A stretch of DNA of 37,112 nt. Origin: a virus. The stretch spans positions 1-37,112 of IMG/VR virus record IMGVR_UViG_3300027763_000123; one strand, given 5' to 3'. Positions within the stretch are counted from its first letter, which is position 1. The number at the start of each line of letters is the position of its first letter. Both the position numbers and the translations under genes were made by a program. Positions 7,421 to 13,786 of the stretch are shown in pieces. A model generated the notes under the pieces. It saw nothing but the letters and a program-made list of their open reading frames with translations, was not told the origin of the DNA and searched no databases.

Positions 7421-8539
7421 CTAGATGATTTTAGAAAGAGCAGCGGTCAACTGCTGCCCGATTTGCAAAACCGCTGGCCTCGGATCTGACTCCGGGGCCA
7501 ACGTATCGCCCGATGACACTGACACCGTCAGTCCTTCAGGCAGATTCTGTTTTTTAGCCTTCAGCAGTTTTTCTGCTTGGGCCGGGGAAACGATTGCCAA
7601 TTTCATAGGGTCAACGCCCAAATCGCGCAGCGCGGTAACGGCCTTCTGCTCATCGGCCCACTTGCGTGTGCCACGCTTTGCGACCAGTTTCCAACCGGGT
7701 ATTTTATAACCCTTCTCGATCTTGGTCTGCACCAGCGCGTTCAGGTCGTCGATCCAGCCCTGCAACAGCACGGCGTTGGACGCATACGCGCCGAGCATCG
7801 TGTCGTCGATGGCGTCGAGCTTGACCTTTAGTGCCCGGTCTACCGCGCCGGTCATGGCGGGGCAGGTCGGTTTCGCGGGGCAAAACTTGCAATGCGACCC
7901 CGGCTTCAGCGCCGCGTCAGGCAGACTGGCAACCTTCACCGCCCGTTTGAGATCCTTCTCGAACGCCTTGATGCGCGCCGGTGTGGTCGTCCAGCGCCGT
8001 ATCACTGGCGGCTGAATGATAACGCACTCAATGGTGGTGGCACCCTCAAACACCCACGCTGCCTCGGGTGTTCGCATGGCCGCAGCGGCGTAATACATCA
8101 ACTGCTCGTTTTCTTCTGCACCAACGGCAATGCCATCGCCGAACTTCCAGTCGATGACATACGCCGTGTCACCCAAGCGGCCCAGCACGTCACAGCTACC
8201 GAACGCACCAGGCAGGTAAGCACCAAAACCTACGCGTGTCTCGATGGCAAGTTTCATCGCTTGATCGGGGTCGAGCGTGTCCAGCAGATCCAGCGCGGGC
8301 TGGAGCTTCTGGTCGATCATGTCCTGATCCAGAATCTGCCCTTCGTAGGTAGTCCCGATCAGATCCGCAGGTGTCTTATCTGCAAGCAACACCTCGCTGA
8401 TGGCGGTGTGCAGCAGTGTGCCCTTGTCGGCGTAGGTGCTGGATGGCGACGGTGGGGCCAGTTTTACCAGTGCCACGCTGCCGGGGCAGTTCATCACGCG
8501 CTTGGCGGTGCTACCGCCTACAACTGTAGAGTGTTGCAT
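7421..8539 (-). CDS. PD-(D/E)XK nuclease, RecB/Cas4-like (DUF2800 type)
   Basis: A 372-residue nuclease. The motifs run in the expected order: 'N-C-P-G-S' at 17-21, His44 in 'G-T-L-L-H', Asp117, the catalytic 'V-I-D-W-K-F-G' with Asp130 and Lys132, and 'Q-L-M-Y-Y' at 146-150. Cys217, Cys220 and Cys226 form a C-terminal cysteine cluster. With Cys18 these could hold the iron-sulphur cluster known from Cas4 and AddB nucleases. It probably processes DNA ends during replication or recombination, working with the protein encoded next. Its ATG shares one base with the stop codon of the upstream gene (TAATG), implying translational coupling. Confidence 0.88.
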   Translation of the reverse strand: MQHSTVVGGSTAKRVMNCPGSVALVKLAPPSPSSTYADKGTLLHTAISEVLLADKTPADLIGTTYEGQILDQDMIDQKLQPALDLLDTLDPDQAMKLAIETRVGFGAYLPGAFGSCDVLGRLGDTAYVIDWKFGDGIAVGAEENEQLMYYAAAAMRTPEAAWVFEGATTIECVIIQPPVIRRWTTTPARIKAFEKDLKRAVKVASLPDAALKPGSHCKFCPAKPTCPAMTGAVDRALKVKLDAIDDTMLGAYASNAVLLQGWIDDLNALVQTKIEKGYKIPGWKLVAKRGTRKWADEQKAVTALRDLGVDPMKLAIVSPAQAEKLLKAKKQNLPEGLTVSVSSGDTLAPESDPRPAVLQIGQQLTAALSKII

Positions 8540-8868
8540 TATTTGATCTCCTCGGCGTATTCAGCCGCCAGATCGGCCACCAGATCGGAGCCGGTCAGGT
8601 GCTTGACCAGCATCTTCTCGACCGTTTCGCCTTCGCGGTAAATACGGTCTTTAAACGCCTGAGTGTTGGATGATAGGCTGGCAACATATATTTCCATGGC
8701 ATAACTGGGGTCGCGGTTCTCAAGCAAGAAATCGTACAGGTCAAACTTGGCCCGACCCTTGGCGGGATACTGGCCGTAGTCAAGGATAGTTGCAACTACG
8801 ACCTCCAGCGCCAGTTCCATATCACGCTTCGTTATTTCCATAATGTCCTCATCTCCGTGGTATTCCAT
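8539..8868 (-). CDS. Hypothetical acidic protein, first gene of the replication operon (109 aa)
   Basis: Unrecognised. The protein is acidic and helical, beginning 'M-E-Y-H-G-D-E-D-I-M-E-I-T-K-R-D-M-E-L-A', with a middle segment 'F-D-L-Y-D-F-L-L-E-N' and a C-terminal 'A-D-L-A-A-E-Y-A-E-E-I-K'. The start at 8868 has a strong AAAGGAG site 6 bases upstream; an in-frame GTG further upstream (8904) falls inside the operator-like repeat and is unlikely. As first gene behind the divergent control region it could have a regulatory role, but no helix-turn-helix is evident. Confidence 0.7.
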   Translation of the reverse strand: MEYHGDEDIMEITKRDMELALEVVVATILDYGQYPAKGRAKFDLYDFLLENRDPSYAMEIYVASLSSNTQAFKDRIYREGETVEKMLVKHLTGSDLVADLAAEYAEEIK

Positions 8869-8892
8869 TTGACTCTCCTTTAGTGAGAAATA

Positions 8893-8922
8893 ATAGTAGC
8901 ACACTTTTATTTTATGTGCTAA
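8893..8922 (-). promoter_or_regulatory. Candidate leftward promoter for the replication operon
   Basis: On the minus strand TTAGCA (8922-8917) and TACTAT (8898-8893) are 18 bases apart, and TGC precedes the -10, making it extended. Start of transcription would be near 8886, 18 bases before the ATG at 8868. The elements coincide with the inverted repeat at 8897-8921, so binding there would shut off this promoter. The match is moderate. Confidence 0.45.
8897..8921. promoter_or_regulatory. Operator-like inverted repeat between divergent operons
   Basis: TAGCACA (8897-8903) and TGTGCTA (8915-8921) form a perfect 7-bp inverted repeat with an 11-base AT-rich spacer, in the 64-bp gap between the leftward replication operon and the rightward operon starting at 8933. 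The geometry (7-11-7) equals that of the repeat at 294-318. Such a site could bind a dimeric regulator and control both directions. Confidence 0.6.
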
Positions 8923-8932
8923 AGTTTTTTAC

Positions 8933-9217
8933 ATGATACTAGAACGTGACATTGAACGCTACCTTGTGCGCCGCACCATTGAGCACGGTGGCGTGGCGTA
9001 CAAGTGGGTGTCACCGGGGCGTGTCGGTGTGGCCGACCGCATCGTGCTGCTGCCTGGTGGCGTGGTGTGGTTCGTGGAACTCAAGACCGCAACGGGCAGA
9101 CTCTCGCCGTGGCAGAAGCTGTTCGCGGCGGAAATGGCGCGGCTGGAATTGAATTACATTGTAATTAGATCAAAGGAGGAAGTTGATGGATTCATTAAAA
9201 AAGCAAGTGGACGGTGA
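8933..9217 (+). CDS. VRR-NUC domain nuclease
   Basis: The 94 residues form a minimal VRR-NUC domain, a PD-(D/E)XK fold found in Holliday-junction resolvase-like and FAN1-type nucleases. Visible residues are Glu4, 'V-A-D-R-I' with Asp35, 'F-V-E-L-K' with Glu49 and Lys51, and the downstream 'G-R-L-S-P-W-Q' with Gln61. All catalytic positions are kept. In phages, stand-alone VRR-NUC proteins probably resolve branched DNA before packaging; that role here is an inference. It is the first gene of the second rightward operon, beginning right behind the operator-like repeat at 8897-8921, and its end overlaps the start of the next gene. Confidence 0.93.
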   Translation: MILERDIERYLVRRTIEHGGVAYKWVSPGRVGVADRIVLLPGGVVWFVELKTATGRLSPWQKLFAAEMARLELNYIVIRSKEEVDGFIKKASGR

Positions 9218-9392
9218 CCACTATAAAGACATGCCGATCCAGCCTGTGCAGTATATCCACAGCAACGGCATTGGATATTTTGAAGGAAACGTAATCAAAT
9301 ACGTTAGCCGTTGGCGCGCTAAGAACGGCATAGCCGATCTGGAGAAGGCCAAGCACTACATCGAGCTGCTGATTGAGCTGGAGTCACAGTGA
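9186..9392 (+). CDS. DUF3310 family protein
   Basis: A 68-residue protein with the full DUF3310 signature: 'V-D-G-D-H-Y' at about 8-13, 'P-I-Q-P-V-Q-Y' at 17-23, and 'N-V-I-K-Y-V-S-R-W' plus 'K-N-G-I-A-D-L-E-K-A-K-H-Y-I' in the second half. The family is common in phages, often beside nucleotide or DNA-modification genes, and has no firm function. The ATG at 9186 is preferred over an adjacent upstream TTG because GGAGG lies about 7 bases before it. It overlaps the VRR-NUC gene by 32 bases and ends in a GTGA overlap with the methyltransferase. Confidence 0.9.
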   Translation: MDSLKKQVDGDHYKDMPIQPVQYIHSNGIGYFEGNVIKYVSRWRAKNGIADLEKAKHYIELLIELESQ

Positions 9393-10403
9393 ACTATTAC
9401 AACGAGTTTGACCCGTATGCCGCGCAGTGGCTACGCAATCTGATTGAAGCGGGGCATATTCCCCAAGGTGAAGTAGACACAAGGAGCGTCAAGGATGTTA
9501 GAGCCAGTGACCTTACCGGATTTGTTCAATGCCATTTCTTTGCCGGTCTTGGTGGTTGGAGCCACGCCCTGCGCCTTGCCGGATGGCCCGACGACCGACC
9601 TGTTTGGACGGGCAGTTGCCCCTGCCAACCCTTCAGCGCAGCCGGTGCAGGGGGGGGGCGTTACAGACGAGCGCCATCTCTGGCCTGTCTGGTTCAATCT
9701 TATCCGCGAGTGCCGCCCTGGAGTCGTCTTTGGTGAGCAAGTTGAAGCAGCGGTTAAGCACGGATGGCTCGATCTTGTTCAATCTGATTTGGAAAGTGAA
9801 GGCTATGCCTGCGGGGCGGCAGGTATACCGGCTGCGGGCGTAGGCGCGCCGCACATTAGACAACGACTGTGGTTCGTGGCCGACGCCAATAGTGGGCGAC
9901 ACGACGGGTGGGCCACGGCCACCGGACGACAAGCGGGGGCCAGCGCCAGGGTTGCAAGCAGCAGCGCATCTGACCAGTTGGCCGACAGCCAGCGCGAGGG
10001 ATTGGAAGGATACGTCAGGGATGAGCGAAACCGGGACGAACCCAGACGGCTCAACGCGCAGCAGGCTGGATCAGTTGCCCCGAGTAGTGGGGTTGGTAGC
10101 TTGGGCAACACCACAAGCATCGGACGAAAAATGGCGGTATTCGACGGCAGCAGCAGCAACGCGTCGGCAGGAGTCGGGCAAACAGATGTGCGTGGAGGCC
10201 GAGGCGCTTCTAGTCCAAGCAACGGATTCTGGTCTGACTGCGATTGGCTCCCCTGCCGCGACGGAAAAGCCCGGCCAGTTGAACCCGGCACATTCCCGCT
10301 GGCTCATGGGGTATCCGCCAGAGTGGGACGCCTGCGCGCCTACGGCAATGCCATCGTCCCGCAAGTCGCGCAAGCCTTCATAGAGGCGTATCTTGAAACT
10401 TAG
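9389..10403 (+). CDS. DNA (cytosine-5)-methyltransferase, frameshifted at a G9 tract
   Basis: Starting at GTG 9389, the first frame gives motif I 'F-A-G-L-G-G' (51-56) and motif IV 'S-C-P-C-Q-P-F' with catalytic Cys79. At the run of nine Gs (9650-9658) this frame goes wrong and stops at 9736. The frame one base on continues exactly where expected: 'T-D-E-R-H-L-W-P-V-W', motif VI-like 'F-G-E-Q-V', motif VIII 'R-Q-R-L-W-F-V-A', and motif X 'Y-G-N-A-I-V-P-Q' ending at 10403. Removing one G restores a single protein of about 337 residues with all motifs. As written it is split; sequencing error, true mutation, slippage or phase variation are all possible. It would modify phage DNA, perhaps against host restriction. 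A GGAG precedes the GTG. Confidence 0.88.
9495..10383 (+). pseudogene. Second overlapping frame inside the methyltransferase gene, broken by the same G9 tract and a TAG
   Basis: An ATG at 9495 begins 'M-L-E-P-V-T-L-P-D-L-F-N-A-I-S-L-P', in a different frame from the methyltransferase. At the G9 tract it needs the same one-base correction. It then reads 'L-V-S-K-L-K-Q-R-L-S-T-D-G-S', a TAG at 9841-9843, then 'D-N-D-C-G-S-W-P-T-P', 'A-R-D-W-K-D' and 'L-N-P-A-H-S-R-W-L-M-G-Y-P-P-E-W-D', ending at 10383. From memory these strings match a widespread phage protein family often annotated as methyltransferase or hypothetical, and not noise. I read it as an overprinted gene, damaged here. The GC-rich region also opens other shadow frames, so openness alone is not proof. 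Confidence 0.5.
9650..9658 (+). repeat. Homopolymer of nine Gs at the methyltransferase frameshift
   Basis: Nine consecutive Gs are the only place where the methyltransferase frame can switch with all conserved sequence retained on both sides. Poly-G tracts of this length are prone to slippage in replication and to assembly error. A tract of eight Gs would restore both overlapping frames together. Confidence 0.9.
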
Positions 10404-11739
10404 ACCTTACCAAGAGACAGCCGCCGACTTCCTCTACGAGCGGGACAGGGCGATGATCCTCGCACCCGTCGGCGCGGGCAAGACCGCCATCACGCTCACC
10501 GCGATGCGCGACATGCTGGCAGCGGGCGTGGTGCAGCGGTTCCTGGTCATCGCCCCCAAGCGTGTGGCCGTCAGTGTCTGGCCGGCAGAGGCCAAGCTGT
10601 GGGCGCCGGGGCTGTCCTTGTCGGTTGTCATCGGCACACCGACGCAGCGGGTCAAGGCGCTACAGGCCAACGTGCAGGTGGTGGTCGCTACCTACGACAA
10701 CCTGCAATGGCTGGCAGAGCAGCAGCTACGCTTTGACGGCGTGGTGTTCGACGAGCTAACGCGGCTCAAGAACCCCGCTGGACGGGCCAAACGCAAGGGG
10801 CTAAAGCCTGGCGAAAAAGCAAAACCAAAAAAAGGCGCGCGGGCGTTTGCGTTGGACAGCATTTTACCAATGATGAAAATCCGGTGGGGGCTGACCGGCA
10901 GCTTCACCAGCAACGGGCTGGAGGACGTATTTGGCCAGTGCAAGGTGATCGACCAGACGCTGCTAGGCCGCGCCAAGGGCGCGTTCCTGCAACAGTATTT
11001 CCATTGCATCAACCGGGATTTTGGTGATTGGACGCCCGCTGCCGGCGCGCTGGAGCAGGTGATGGCGCGCATTAAACCGGCCACCTTCGTCTTGGACGCT
11101 GGCGATTACAAGGACAAGCTGCCGCCGCTGCATACGGTGGCGATGCAGTGCAGCATGGAAATGACGGAATACAAGACCATGAAAAAGCACTTTGTAGTGC
11201 AGTTCCCCGACGCTCAAGCCGTTGCGGCCAACGCGGGTGTGGTGACCAGCAAATTGCAACAGATGGCGTCGGGCTTTGTCTACGCCGAGGGCAAGGCAAC
11301 GAAGTGGCTGTCAGACCACAAATTCGAGGTGCTGGACGATCTGCTGGCCGAGAACCAGCACGCCAACACGATCGTCGCTTACCAGTATCAGGCCGAGCTG
11401 GCCGAGTTGCAGCGCCGCTATCCCGGCGCCGTGACGCTGGACGAGCCGAACGCCATCGACCGCTGGAACGCCGGTAAGGTCAAGCTGCTGCTGGCGCACC
11501 CCAAATCCGCTGGCCACGGTCTGAACCTGCAACACGGTGGCTGTCACATGGTGTTCCTGTCGCTACCGTGGTCGCTGGAACTCTACGAACAGACCATCGG
11601 ACGGTTGCACCGCAGCGGCCAGCGGCATGACGTGTGGGTCTACGTCCTGCTGACCAAGGACACGGTAGATGAGAAGATTTACGCAGCACTGCACGAGAAG
11701 AAGTCCGTATCACAACTAGCCATGGAGGCTTTGCAATGA
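10393..11739 (+). CDS. SNF2-family DNA-dependent ATPase / helicase-like protein
   Basis: A 448-residue superfamily 2 protein. Motifs in order: a Q-like start 'L-R-P-Y-Q' (3-7), Walker A 'A-P-V-G-A-G-K-T' (24-31), motif Ia 'L-V-I-A-P-K-R-V', Walker B 'V-F-D-E-L-T' with Asp120 and Glu121, motif III-like 'L-T-G-S-F', then motif V 'S-A-G-H-G-L-N-L-Q' and motif VI 'Q-T-I-G-R-L-H-R-S-G-Q'. Snf2 proteins move along double-stranded DNA instead of unwinding it fully; phage members probably remodel protein-DNA complexes or assist recombination. The start is a TTG at 10393 overlapping the methyltransferase end, with GAGG just upstream; the first ATG (10453) would remove the Q-like motif. It ends in an ATGA overlap with the next gene. 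Confidence 0.93.
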   Translation: MKLRPYQETAADFLYERDRAMILAPVGAGKTAITLTAMRDMLAAGVVQRFLVIAPKRVAVSVWPAEAKLWAPGLSLSVVIGTPTQRVKALQANVQVVVATYDNLQWLAEQQLRFDGVVFDELTRLKNPAGRAKRKGLKPGEKAKPKKGARAFALDSILPMMKIRWGLTGSFTSNGLEDVFGQCKVIDQTLLGRAKGAFLQQYFHCINRDFGDWTPAAGALEQVMARIKPATFVLDAGDYKDKLPPLHTVAMQCSMEMTEYKTMKKHFVVQFPDAQAVAANAGVVTSKLQQMASGFVYAEGKATKWLSDHKFEVLDDLLAENQHANTIVAYQYQAELAELQRRYPGAVTLDEPNAIDRWNAGKVKLLLAHPKSAGHGLNLQHGGCHMVFLSLPWSLELYEQTIGRLHRSGQRHDVWVYVLLTKDTVDEKIYAALHEKKSVSQLAMEALQ

Positions 11740-11894
11740 AAAGGATCGACGCATTGAAAAGTAAGTTGAAGGCAGCAGAAGCCGAATTGACTATTCGCTC
11801 CCGGCAGTATAACGCCGCCGAACGTGGGCTGGCGCGGGTGAGGCATAACATTAACGAACTGGAGAAGAAAATTGAAAAGACTAACCTGGCGTGA
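11736..11894 (+). CDS. Small coiled-coil protein (52 aa)
   Basis: Starts at an ATG overlapping the stop of the SNF2 gene (ATGA, 11736-11739). The product is basic and almost entirely helical, with heptad-like Leu/Ile spacing ('L-K-S-K-L-K-A-A-E-A-E-L' and 'I-N-E-L-E-K-K-I-E-K'), so a coiled coil is likely. It overlaps the next gene by 23 bases. No function is recognised. Confidence 0.55.
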   Translation: MKRIDALKSKLKAAEAELTIRSRQYNAAERGLARVRHNINELEKKIEKTNLA

Positions 11895-12075
11895 GCTAAA
11901 CCATACCCTTGGCACCAAGACCGAAGCCGAGGTGCTGGATATGCTCAACGAAGAACGAGTTAACCTGCGCCGTGTCGTGGTGCTGGAGCGACTGCATCAG
12001 CGGTATAACAGCTTGCGGATAACGCGGGAACGTATTGAACTTCTTAAGGAGGCCACATCAAAATGGAAAAGATGA
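11872..12075 (+). CDS. Hypothetical basic helical protein (67 aa, TTG start)
   Basis: Begins at TTG 11872 with GGAG about 8 bases upstream and reads 'M-K-R-L-T-W-R-E-L-N-H-T-L-G-T-K-T', followed by a long charged helix ending in 'S-K-W-K-R'. The segment 'T-E-A-E-V-L-D-M-L-N-E-E-R' resembles a short helical turn seen in DNA-binding proteins, but no clear helix-turn-helix can be called. It overlaps the genes on both sides, which fits the compact operon. Confidence 0.6.
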   Translation: MKRLTWRELNHTLGTKTEAEVLDMLNEERVNLRRVVVLERLHQRYNSLRITRERIELLKEATSKWKR

Positions 12076-12230
12076 CGTTAACGAAATTTAAAGTTGTGCT
12101 GGAGAAATTCATGCTTGCTCGCGCACGATACCTGGACAAGCACACGAGTCTCTCGGCAACGGAATGGAAAGCTGCCGATCTAGAACTGGCGCTAGCTTAT
12201 AACCGATATATGGCGGAGGGACGGAAATGA
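12063..12230 (+). CDS. Hypothetical small protein (55 aa)
   Basis: The ATG at 12063 follows a consensus AAGGAGG ribosome site (about 12047-12053). The product is helical and basic at its N-terminus ('M-E-K-M-T-L-T-K-F-K-V-V-L') with a later 'L-S-A-T-E-W-K-A-A-D-L-E-L-A' segment. Its stop makes an ATGA overlap with the next gene. Not recognised. Confidence 0.6.
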   Translation: MEKMTLTKFKVVLEKFMLARARYLDKHTSLSATEWKAADLELALAYNRYMAEGRK

Positions 12231-12418
12231 ACATCATCGCGTGGGTAAAAAGGTTGTATGCGTTGCCACCGGTCGAGGAAATGATGAAGTCAGAGTTGGA
12301 GGAAGCGCGAAGGGATTTGCTGATAGCAGAAACCGCAAGCGACTACGCGGAGTCGGCGGTGATCTACAACCGCCAGCGCATCGAGCGCCTGACTGCCTCG
12401 CTGAAGGAGATAGGATGA
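12227..12418 (+). CDS. Small helical protein, paralogue of the 13511 gene product (63 aa)
   Basis: Residues 12-61 match residues 41-90 of the protein at 13511-13786 with only about five differences, including the shared string 'A-R-R-D-L-L-I-A-E-T-A-S-D-Y-A-E'. The preceding N-terminus differs: a hydrophobic 'M-N-I-I-A-W-V-K-R-L-Y' here, a Cys-containing module there. The conserved part is a predicted amphipathic helix pair. Both ends are ATGA junctions with the neighbours. Function unknown; the kept protein sequence despite many silent DNA differences suggests selection. Confidence 0.7.
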   Translation: MNIIAWVKRLYALPPVEEMMKSELEEARRDLLIAETASDYAESAVIYNRQRIERLTASLKEIG

Positions 12419-12648
12419 GCGTAACGGTAGTAGCGTTAGGCGACGAAGGAAACCGCGCATGGGGGCGGTTCCGGCTAATCACTAATAAAAAAAGAGGCGT
12501 GAAAATAGGTGATGCAGTCCGCACAAAAAGAGGGATGCGGTGTGTGATTGAGAGTTGGGACAACAATAAAGTGCATGTCCGTAGCGCAGAAGGACGACCG
12601 CACTCGTTTTACCCTGCGTCGCTGCGTTTAAAAATTATGGAGGTGTGA
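12415..12648 (+). CDS. Hypothetical beta-rich protein (77 aa)
   Basis: Starts in an ATGA overlap, with AAGGAGA upstream. Alternating hydrophobic segments ('M-S-V-T-V-V-A-L', 'W-G-R-F-R-L-I', 'G-D-A-V-R-T', 'M-R-C-V-I-E-S-W', 'K-V-H-V-R') suggest a small beta-barrel of the SH3/KOW sort, and 'K-I-G-D-A-V-R-T-K-R-G-M-R-C-V-I' resembles the first strands of such folds. That is a visual impression only. A basic surface would allow nucleic-acid contact. Confidence 0.6.
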   Translation: MSVTVVALGDEGNRAWGRFRLITNKKRGVKIGDAVRTKRGMRCVIESWDNNKVHVRSAEGRPHSFYPASLRLKIMEV

Positions 12649-12649
12649 G

Positions 12650-12877
12650 ATGAATGATACGCCGAGAGTGGATGAATTTTGCAAAACGAGTGGGGGGCAA
12701 TACACATATGATTTATCAGGACTTGCTCGACATCTGGAACGCGAACTTTCCGCCGCAATAGCGCAGCGGGACACGGCAATTGAGGCGTTGAAAGAAATAC
12801 GCGAGGAGTTGGCTGGCGCTGAACGGCGGGGGCGTACGCCATCAATTTATGCAAGCAAATGGGAGTACGGGAAATGA
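12650..12877 (+). CDS. Hypothetical 'MNDTPR' phage protein (75 aa)
   Basis: The start 'M-N-D-T-P-R-V-D-E-F' followed by 'A-R-H-L-E-R-E-L-S-A-A-I-A-Q-R-D-T-A-I-E-A-L' is the layout of many small phage proteins that begin with M-(S/N)-D-T-P-R and then a helix; function is unknown. A TGGAGG ribosome site precedes the ATG. The C-terminal DNA (12831-12846) has a degenerate second copy at 13811-13826. Its stop overlaps the ATG of the next gene. Confidence 0.65.
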   Translation: MNDTPRVDEFCKTSGGQYTYDLSGLARHLERELSAAIAQRDTAIEALKEIREELAGAERRGRTPSIYASKWEYGK

Positions 12878-13245
12878 GTGATACGCCGGAAAAAGAACAC
12901 ATTGTAGCGTTGAAAAAAGCCCTGCAAAGGATGTACGAAAATGGATACGACGCAACATGCGATGCGATTGAAGATACGTTGTCTGAACGTGAGGATTTGC
13001 AAAAACGTGTTGCAGAACTTGAAGAACTTTACAAATGCCGCGACGGTGAATTGGCGGAGTTTGTATCGTTAAACCAAGCGCAATTTCTTGAGCTTGAATA
13101 CCTGCGCCCTATCTTTGCCGCAGTTGAGAAAATTTTGTTTGTGGCTGAAGAATATGATTTTGATGATGGGCTAGGTCGTGGCGCATCGCAAGAATATTGG
13201 GATGCACTTGAAGACGCCTTTGAACCAAAGGAGCGCGGGAAATGA
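12874..13245 (+). CDS. Hypothetical acidic coiled-coil protein (123 aa)
   Basis: The ATG at 12874 overlaps the preceding stop (ATGA) and gives 'M-S-D-T-P-E-K-E-H-I-V-A-L'. An upstream ATG at 12859 is less likely. Residues of about 30-65 form a coiled-coil-like stretch ('L-S-E-R-E-D-L-Q-K-R-V-A-E-L-E-E-L'), and the C-terminal third is acidic and aromatic ('E-E-Y-D-F-D-D-G-L'). It shares the M-(S/N)-D-T-P opening with the genes at 12650 and 13511. Confidence 0.65.
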   Translation: MSDTPEKEHIVALKKALQRMYENGYDATCDAIEDTLSEREDLQKRVAELEELYKCRDGELAEFVSLNQAQFLELEYLRPIFAAVEKILFVAEEYDFDDGLGRGASQEYWDALEDAFEPKERGK

Positions 13246-13514
13246 TATGCCCTGATTGTAAAAACGAATTCGTGCAGCAGTTTGTATGCACGACCTGCGG
13301 CGCTGAAAAGTTGTATGACGCGACTGTAGAGACACTCCGGAATCAACTCGCCGCCGCACAGAAGGATGCAAAGAGGTATCGGTGGTTGCGGGAACAAACA
13401 ACAGGAGGTAACTTTTGGGTAGCGCATGGACACTTACACGGCGGCTTGAGTCAGTGGAATGGTGAACCGCTTGACGCTGCCGTTGACGCGGCGATGAAGG
13501 AGTGCGGGAAATGA
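13242..13514 (+). CDS. Zinc-ribbon phage protein (90 aa)
   Basis: Cys3 and Cys6 (C-P-D-C) pair with Cys16 and Cys19 (C-T-T-C) to make a small zinc ribbon at the N-terminus. A coiled-coil-like linker and then 'D-A-K-R-Y-R-W-L-R-E' follow, a motif I recall from many small phage proteins whose C-terminus contains 'L-D-A-A-V-D-A-A-M', which is also present. It may bind nucleic acid or protein through the ribbon. Both ends are ATGA overlaps. Confidence 0.7.
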   Translation: MICPDCKNEFVQQFVCTTCGAEKLYDATVETLRNQLAAAQKDAKRYRWLREQTTGGNFWVAHGHLHGGLSQWNGEPLDAAVDAAMKECGK

Positions 13515-13786
13515 ATGATACGCCGGAGGAGAATAAAGCGGCACAACACATCGAAGAAATGCATGAGTTTATAGCGGAGAACCAGCGTTTGATTGAGTCT
13601 TGTGAAGCACAATGCCCTTATTGCATTGATGCGCTACCGCCTGTCGAGGAGATGATGACCTCAGAACTGAAGGAGGCTCGTCGTGATCTGCTGATAGCAG
13701 AAACCGCGTCTGACTATGCAGAATGGGTAGTGATCTACAACCGCCAGCGGGTCGAGAGGTTGACCGCATCGCTGAAAGAAAGTTAA
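13511..13786 (+). CDS. Chimeric small protein: MNDTP start plus duplicated helical module (91 aa)
   Basis: Residues 1-40 contain 'M-N-D-T-P-E-E-N-K' and a Cys-rich segment (Cys31, Cys35, Cys38) after 'N-Q-R-L-I-E', a string also found in the next gene. Residues 41-90 are a near copy of the helical module of the protein at 12227. The gene therefore looks assembled from pieces of its neighbours. The ATG at 13511 overlaps the previous stop; a GTG nine bases upstream is in frame but less likely. Confidence 0.7.
   Translation: MNDTPEENKAAQHIEEMHEFIAENQRLIESCEAQCPYCIDALPPVEEMMTSELKEARRDLLIAETASDYAEWVVIYNRQRVERLTASLKES

Noticed and set aside
8539-8904. Longer version of the first replication-operon protein beginning at GTG 8904
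   Set aside because: That start lies inside the operator-like repeat and promoter and has no ribosome site; ATG 8868 has AAAGGAG.
9803-10291. A 162-codon minus-strand open frame opposite the methyltransferase
   Set aside because: Ser/Pro/Leu-rich, no ribosome site or family resemblance. It also shows that open shadow frames arise easily here, which limits how much weight openness alone should have for the overlapping frame.
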